Assembly (NCBI GenBank): GCA_014529385.2
Contig: CM043967.1
Location: forward strand, 5,283,001-5,347,000
DNA from: Adiantum capillus-veneris
Taxonomy: Eukaryota; Streptophyta; Polypodiopsida; Polypodiales; Pteridaceae
Direction: 5' to 3'
Length of the DNA: 64,000 nucleotides
Numbering within the stretch: position 1 is the stretch's first letter; each line of letters opens with the position of its first letter. The notes below the pieces were generated by a model. That model saw only the letters and a program-made list of their open reading frames with translations, had not been told where the DNA came from and did not search any database. The position numbers and the translations under genes are program-made. Shown piece after piece: positions 60,331 to 64,000 of this stretch.

Positions 60331-60780
60331 TCTTTTTATTTCACCTTTCATTTCACAACTTCACATGGCTTTACATTTCTTGCATTTTATAGCTTGATTC
60401 CAGTCAGTGTTCACGTTCGAGAAAGTTTCTTTTACTAAGCGGCTCTACTGATCGAGTTTCCTCCTCAGAAAGAAGAAAACCATAAATACTAGTAGAAATT
60501 TTGAGATTTACAGAATTTTTGGACGACTTTCTCACATATTTCGTCGATTTTTCTTCCGTTTACCATGGTTTGCAGCTAGCTAGTCTCGATTTTCAATCGG
60601 CTCAAGACTAAGCTGAGGCAATCTGTAATGGAAATGGCCTATGAACTTTGAGTGTAGCGGATTTAGGAAATTAGATGAAGCACTTATGTGAGATTAATTT
60701 GTGAGCATAGCGGGTGAACTTAATTGATGGTAGCAACATAAACATGGTACTTAGTTAACTTGGCATGAACAATACTCTTG

Positions 60781-60782
<2 letters not shown>

Positions 60783-60822
<40 letters not shown>
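60783..60822. repeat. (AG)20 microsatellite inside the LTR
   Basis: Twenty AG dinucleotides occur here. The homologous position of the solo LTR (18933-18940) has only four CT repeats, so this tract grew after the copies separated. Confidence 0.95.
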
Positions 60823-60825
<3 letters not shown>

Positions 60826-61604
60826 AGAGAACGTGACAACGGTTGAGGACCGGATTCATACGGAGCCGCTCCCCTTTCCAATAGACATTTGTATTATAGT
60901 TTCTCCCATCAAGAGAGACTTGGTACAATACAATCTTTGTGTTCCTTGTGACCTAGGTGATGCAATGAAGATGGAAAGCTTCATGCATCACAAACATAAC
61001 ATAAACTTTGTAGAAAGCATTAACTATCCCAAGGCCTCAAACACCTTCGAAGCTGGAGAGAGCTAGAGGGAAATGAGGATAGAGAAGAGGAAGAAGAAAC
61101 ATTGCATAGAAGAAAGAAATAGTTCCTCACTTATCATTACTCTTCTTGCTAGCATACATAATAGCATAGTAATGAAGATGGAGAAGATGGTAAGCTTAAG
61201 CATTGAAGCATGGCTCTTGGTTGGATTTGCATTCCATAGCCAAGAGTGTTGGTGTAGGCTCTCACTTCTCACAAGCTTGGAGAAGAAGGTGGAGTTCCTC
61301 AACTTTCACCAAGTGAGAATCCCCTGCAAATGAGTGTGTGTGTGGAGTATATCCCCGTAGCCAATCACATGTAGCATGCAGTCAAGTACATGGGTAGTCT
61401 TTTGACAAGTGTCCTCCTTACCCCTTGGAGAGAGAGAGCTTGAAAATATCTAGATATTTGTTGGATGGAAGTAGAAGCTCATTGGACCCCTCTTTAGCCC
61501 AAACCAATAGCATTCAAGCACACCATGTGGTTAAGCTTAGTGAGAGCTGACATGTGTCCCTTGTGCCCTTTTAGAATAGGGGTGCCCCTTGGGTGAGTGG
61601 CAGG

Positions 61605-61821
61605 CCCGGGGCGGTCACTTTGAAAAGACCCCTATATCACGTGCGTTTAAGAGGTAATTAATAATACCCCAATATACATACTATACTTACACTGTGAGCC
61701 TATTTAAAAAACCCCCACCCCCCTCTGTATGTATACATTTTTATACATTTTGGTCTTTTAATAATCCTCTCCGGTTAACTCACGTGATATCATACACATT
61801 CTAAAAAGTGACCGCCTCGGG
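61605..61821. mobile_element. 217-bp hAT-type MITE inserted in the LTR
   Basis: The ends are CCCGGGGCGGTCAC at 61605 and GTGACCGCCTCGGG ending at 61821, imperfect terminal inverted repeats extended by a CACGTGATAT block on each side (about 45 bp in all). The flanks GTGGCAGG (61597-61604) and GTGGTAGG (61822-61829) form an 8-bp target duplication with one change. The solo LTR keeps the empty site (GTGGAAGG on its opposite strand, 18057-18064). Eight-base duplications are typical of the hAT superfamily. It has no coding capacity. Confidence 0.88.
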
Positions 61822-62591
61822 GTGGTAGGTTAGATCAATGATTCCCCTAACTTGGGACTTTTATGCATAGGAAGCTTCTCAAACAACTTCCTCATTAAGT
61901 GTGTAGGGTCTCTTTTTTACTCAAGCATCTTACCCCCCATGCATAGGAAACTTCTCAAGCAACTTCCTCATTAAGTGTGTAGGGTCTCTTTTTGACTCAA
62001 ACATCTTACCCCCATGCATAGGAATATTCTCAAGCAACTTCCTCATTAAATGTGTAGGGTCTCTTTTTGACTCAGGCATCTACCCCCCCCATGCATAGGA
62101 AGCTTCTCAAGCAACTTCCTCATTAAGTATGACAAGTACTTCAAGTACCTTAGTCATCAAGCATGACAAGCACCTTAGGTGGAGTTTCCACCTCAAGCTC
62201 AACCCTAGCTTGCCTAAGGTCAAAGGCAAGTTTAGGTCGGGTTCCCACCTCAAGCACAGCCCTAGCTTGCTTAAGGTCAATGACAAGTTTAGGTCGGGTT
62301 CCCACCTCAAGCTCAGCCCTAGCTTGCTTAAGGTCAAAGGACTTTTAACACTAACCATTGGAGTTCTTTAATGAAGCTAACCCTAAGGTCTTTTAAGCTC
62401 CATTAGTTAACCTTGCTCTTTGACAGACCATCTCTCATTTGGGCCCCTTTACCGTTGGCCCCGTGTTGAGATAGATCCGTAAGCATATGTCTATATTCTA
62501 ACCCTTGTTCTCGTTTATTACCCCACATTAAATGATCAGTTTAATATGAGAAAATCATTTGGGTTGGTTAGATATTAGATATTTAATGACA

Positions 62592-62985
62592 TGACCTCTC
62601 TCTGGAAATCATAGTCATCCTCGACTATGAGGTAAACGTGATAAAGTCATAGTCATTAGTCAATTTGTCTTAGCGGGTAGAGAATCCCTTTTTACCCTAC
62701 GCCATCATTCCAAGATGGATGACTAATCCATTTGGTGCTTGGGAGCTATAGCTGCCGCAAGCCTGTCCGCTCTTTAGTCCATTTCACCCTCCCAAGTAGA
62801 GTGACAAATTCTACATGGTGTTTGAGAGACGTCGTCATCCCAAACATGATTCTTAGTAGTATGCATACTACTTAAATTTGTGCACAATAAAGAGAGAATC
62901 AGTTTTATAAGACAAAAACATTTTTAATTTAAAATGCATTTTAATATGCTTACTGTAGTGCAACATTCTAAGCATTGACAAGGTT
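62592..62985 (-). other. 3' untranslated region of the deleted gypsy element
   Basis: About 390 bp lie between the chromodomain remnant and the LTR on the minus strand, ending in the purine tract. No ORF. Confidence 0.5.
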
Positions 62986-64000
62986 CATATTATCCTTAAG
63001 CTAGATTCCTTGCATCCATTTAGCATCTTTAAAAGGATAATTCTTTAACTTAATAAGATATCGTCAGATAATCTTACCGTTTCTTAATACCTTGTTTTCA
63101 TGTCTTAAGAAGAACGCAGATTGAAGTACTTCTTTTGGATCTTCGATTTTTGGAGGGTCTGCAACAATTATTGCTTCTTTTGATGGCGCTCCTTTGTAAG
63201 GCTTAAGTAAGCTCTCATGGAAAACATGGTGCATGAGCCAATGGTTCGGTAACTTTAATTGATAAGCCATCTCATTGATTAGCTTAAGAATTTAAAAAAG
63301 ACCATAATATCTTTTTGCTAGTTGAGCATCATATTCTTGGTGGTCCATAGGACTCTTGCCCATAGTATGCCTGAGATGAGCCTTGAGAAACTTTAGCAAG
63401 ACCCAATCATTTTCCTTGAAGTAGATTCTCCTTTCAAGGAAATTCATGTTGGAAGCCATGCGGTTAAACCATGGTGCACCAACGATAACATTCTCATGTT
63501 TGAGAGGGGAGATGAAGAAATCCTTTTTGTCCACATAGCTTTGGACATGAAGCCTTAATTTTCCAATGAAAGAAGTAACTGAGACGTCTTGTCCCTTGAT
63601 AGGTCCATTGGCTTTCAATGCATCTCCTATCTTGTGGGCTTGTATGCCTAGCTTAGTGGTCAACTCCGTGGACATGAAGTCGTGAGTTGAACTAGGGTCA
63701 AACAAATTAAAGGCATCATGCTCTTGCATCTTTCCCCAAGCATAGGAAAGGAGAAATCCTTGGCAATGAGCATCCTCTTTTGGAGATTCAAACATAGAGA
63801 CTCTAGGAGTCTCATTACGGACAATTCTCTTGGGGCAAGGACGATAACCATGGCCTTGCTCCCCACACTTAAAACATTTGTGGTCCTTACTAAAAGCTTC
63901 TAGCTCTTTAGGAGAGAGTTTATATTTACCTTTGTAAACTCCCTTCTCCTTGGATCGATTGTTGTTGTTGTTGGAATAGCTTTGGTAAGAATTTTGGGCA
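62986..64000 (-). pseudogene. Ty3/gypsy gag-protease joined directly to integrase end and chromodomain
   Basis: The minus-strand frame is open from the window edge. A CCHC zinc knuckle, CFKCGEQGHGYRPC (about 63875-63835), is followed by a retropepsin-like region (NLFDPSSTHDFMSTEL, then FFISPL, ENVIVGAPW). After MNFLERRIYFKENDWVLLKF the text is already the integrase C-terminus (RYYGLF, EMAYQLKLPNHWLMHHVFHE) and then the chromodomain (RRYLIKLKNYPFKDAKW). RT, RNase H and the integrase core are missing, so a large in-frame deletion fused protease to the integrase end. Two stops break it further: TAA at 63292-63294, and TGA at about 63064 where CGA is expected. The protease active site reads DPSS instead of D[ST]G. 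Confidence 0.88.

Larger units (their letters stand above)
60624..62591 (-). mobile_element. 3' LTR, family B, of the internally deleted gypsy element
   Basis: On the minus strand it starts TGTCATTAAATATC at 62591, preceded by a purine-rich CCAGAGAGAGG tract, and ends TTACA at 60624. It matches the solo LTR at 17302-19099 in inverted orientation, including its two internal minisatellites (61862-62130 and 62180-62340). Two insertions explain its extra length: about 20 AG repeats at 60783-60822 where the other copy has four, and a 217-bp MITE at 61605-61821. The flank after the LTR end is GATTG on the minus strand. The 5' LTR lies beyond the window. Confidence 0.85.

Overview
The window looks like repeat-rich, gene-poor chromosomal DNA of a land plant. 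It has chromovirus-type Ty3/gypsy and Ty1/copia elements with initiator-Met-type primer sites, hAT elements with BED and DUF659 domains, LINE fragments, a tRNA-derived SINE, plant PPR-type coding remnants and a spliced U-box fragment with a telo-box. It also has very long (GA)n/(CT)n, (GT)n, G and C tracts. The wording of the PPR remnants (LKACGST, LVDMYAKCGALEKAQ) and the abundance of decayed elements make me favour a homosporous fern, but this is inference and the species cannot be fixed from the sequence. I see no intact, confidently functional host gene.

Left third (1-19.1 kb): a broken Ty3/gypsy pol with 3' LTR (1-3.8 kb); a tandem array of minus-strand PPR remnants in ~0.9-kb units (4.2-7.3 kb); a minisatellite leading into a plus-strand PPR/E-domain pseudogene (7.3-8.4 kb); a 257-bp tandem duplication; a second PPR array ending in fresh 179-bp repeats (9.1-11.3 kb); a G/CT satellite; a U-box exon pair on the minus strand with its leader; a SINE; and two LTRs without bodies (14.4-15.0 and 17.3-19.1 kb) separated by long microsatellites.

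Middle (19.3-48 kb): a 280-bp compound microsatellite, a LINE RT fragment, the 3' half of a copia element with its LTR, a second LINE fragment, and an unrecognised ORF family (27.1-27.8 kb). Next comes a ~7.4-kb hAT element (27.9-35.3 kb) apparently nested inside the LTR element that carries that ORF. After a truncated gypsy RT fragment at 39.7-40.2 kb, a second hAT element lies at about 41.2-47.2 kb. Both hAT elements carry a BED/DUF659/dimerisation-domain transposase on the plus strand and, converging on it from the minus strand, a protein-kinase-like gene. In the second element a coiled-coil/RING-like reading frame follows. This shared transposase-plus-kinase layout is the most interesting signal in the window.

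Right third (48-64 kb): a gag fragment with primer-binding site and an LTR that contains a 446-bp internal duplication (49.8-52.6 kb); an AT-rich desert; a second copy of the unrecognised ORF family ending at a polypurine tract and an LTR that is itself followed by a primer-binding-like site (54.6-57.3 kb); unassigned DNA; and an internally deleted gypsy element on the minus strand. That element's ~2-kb LTR is the inverted partner of the solo LTR at 17.3 kb and contains a 217-bp hAT-type MITE with clean 8-bp target duplications. Nearly all reading frames are broken, often by what look like CGA-to-TGA changes, consistent with methylated, decaying transposons.
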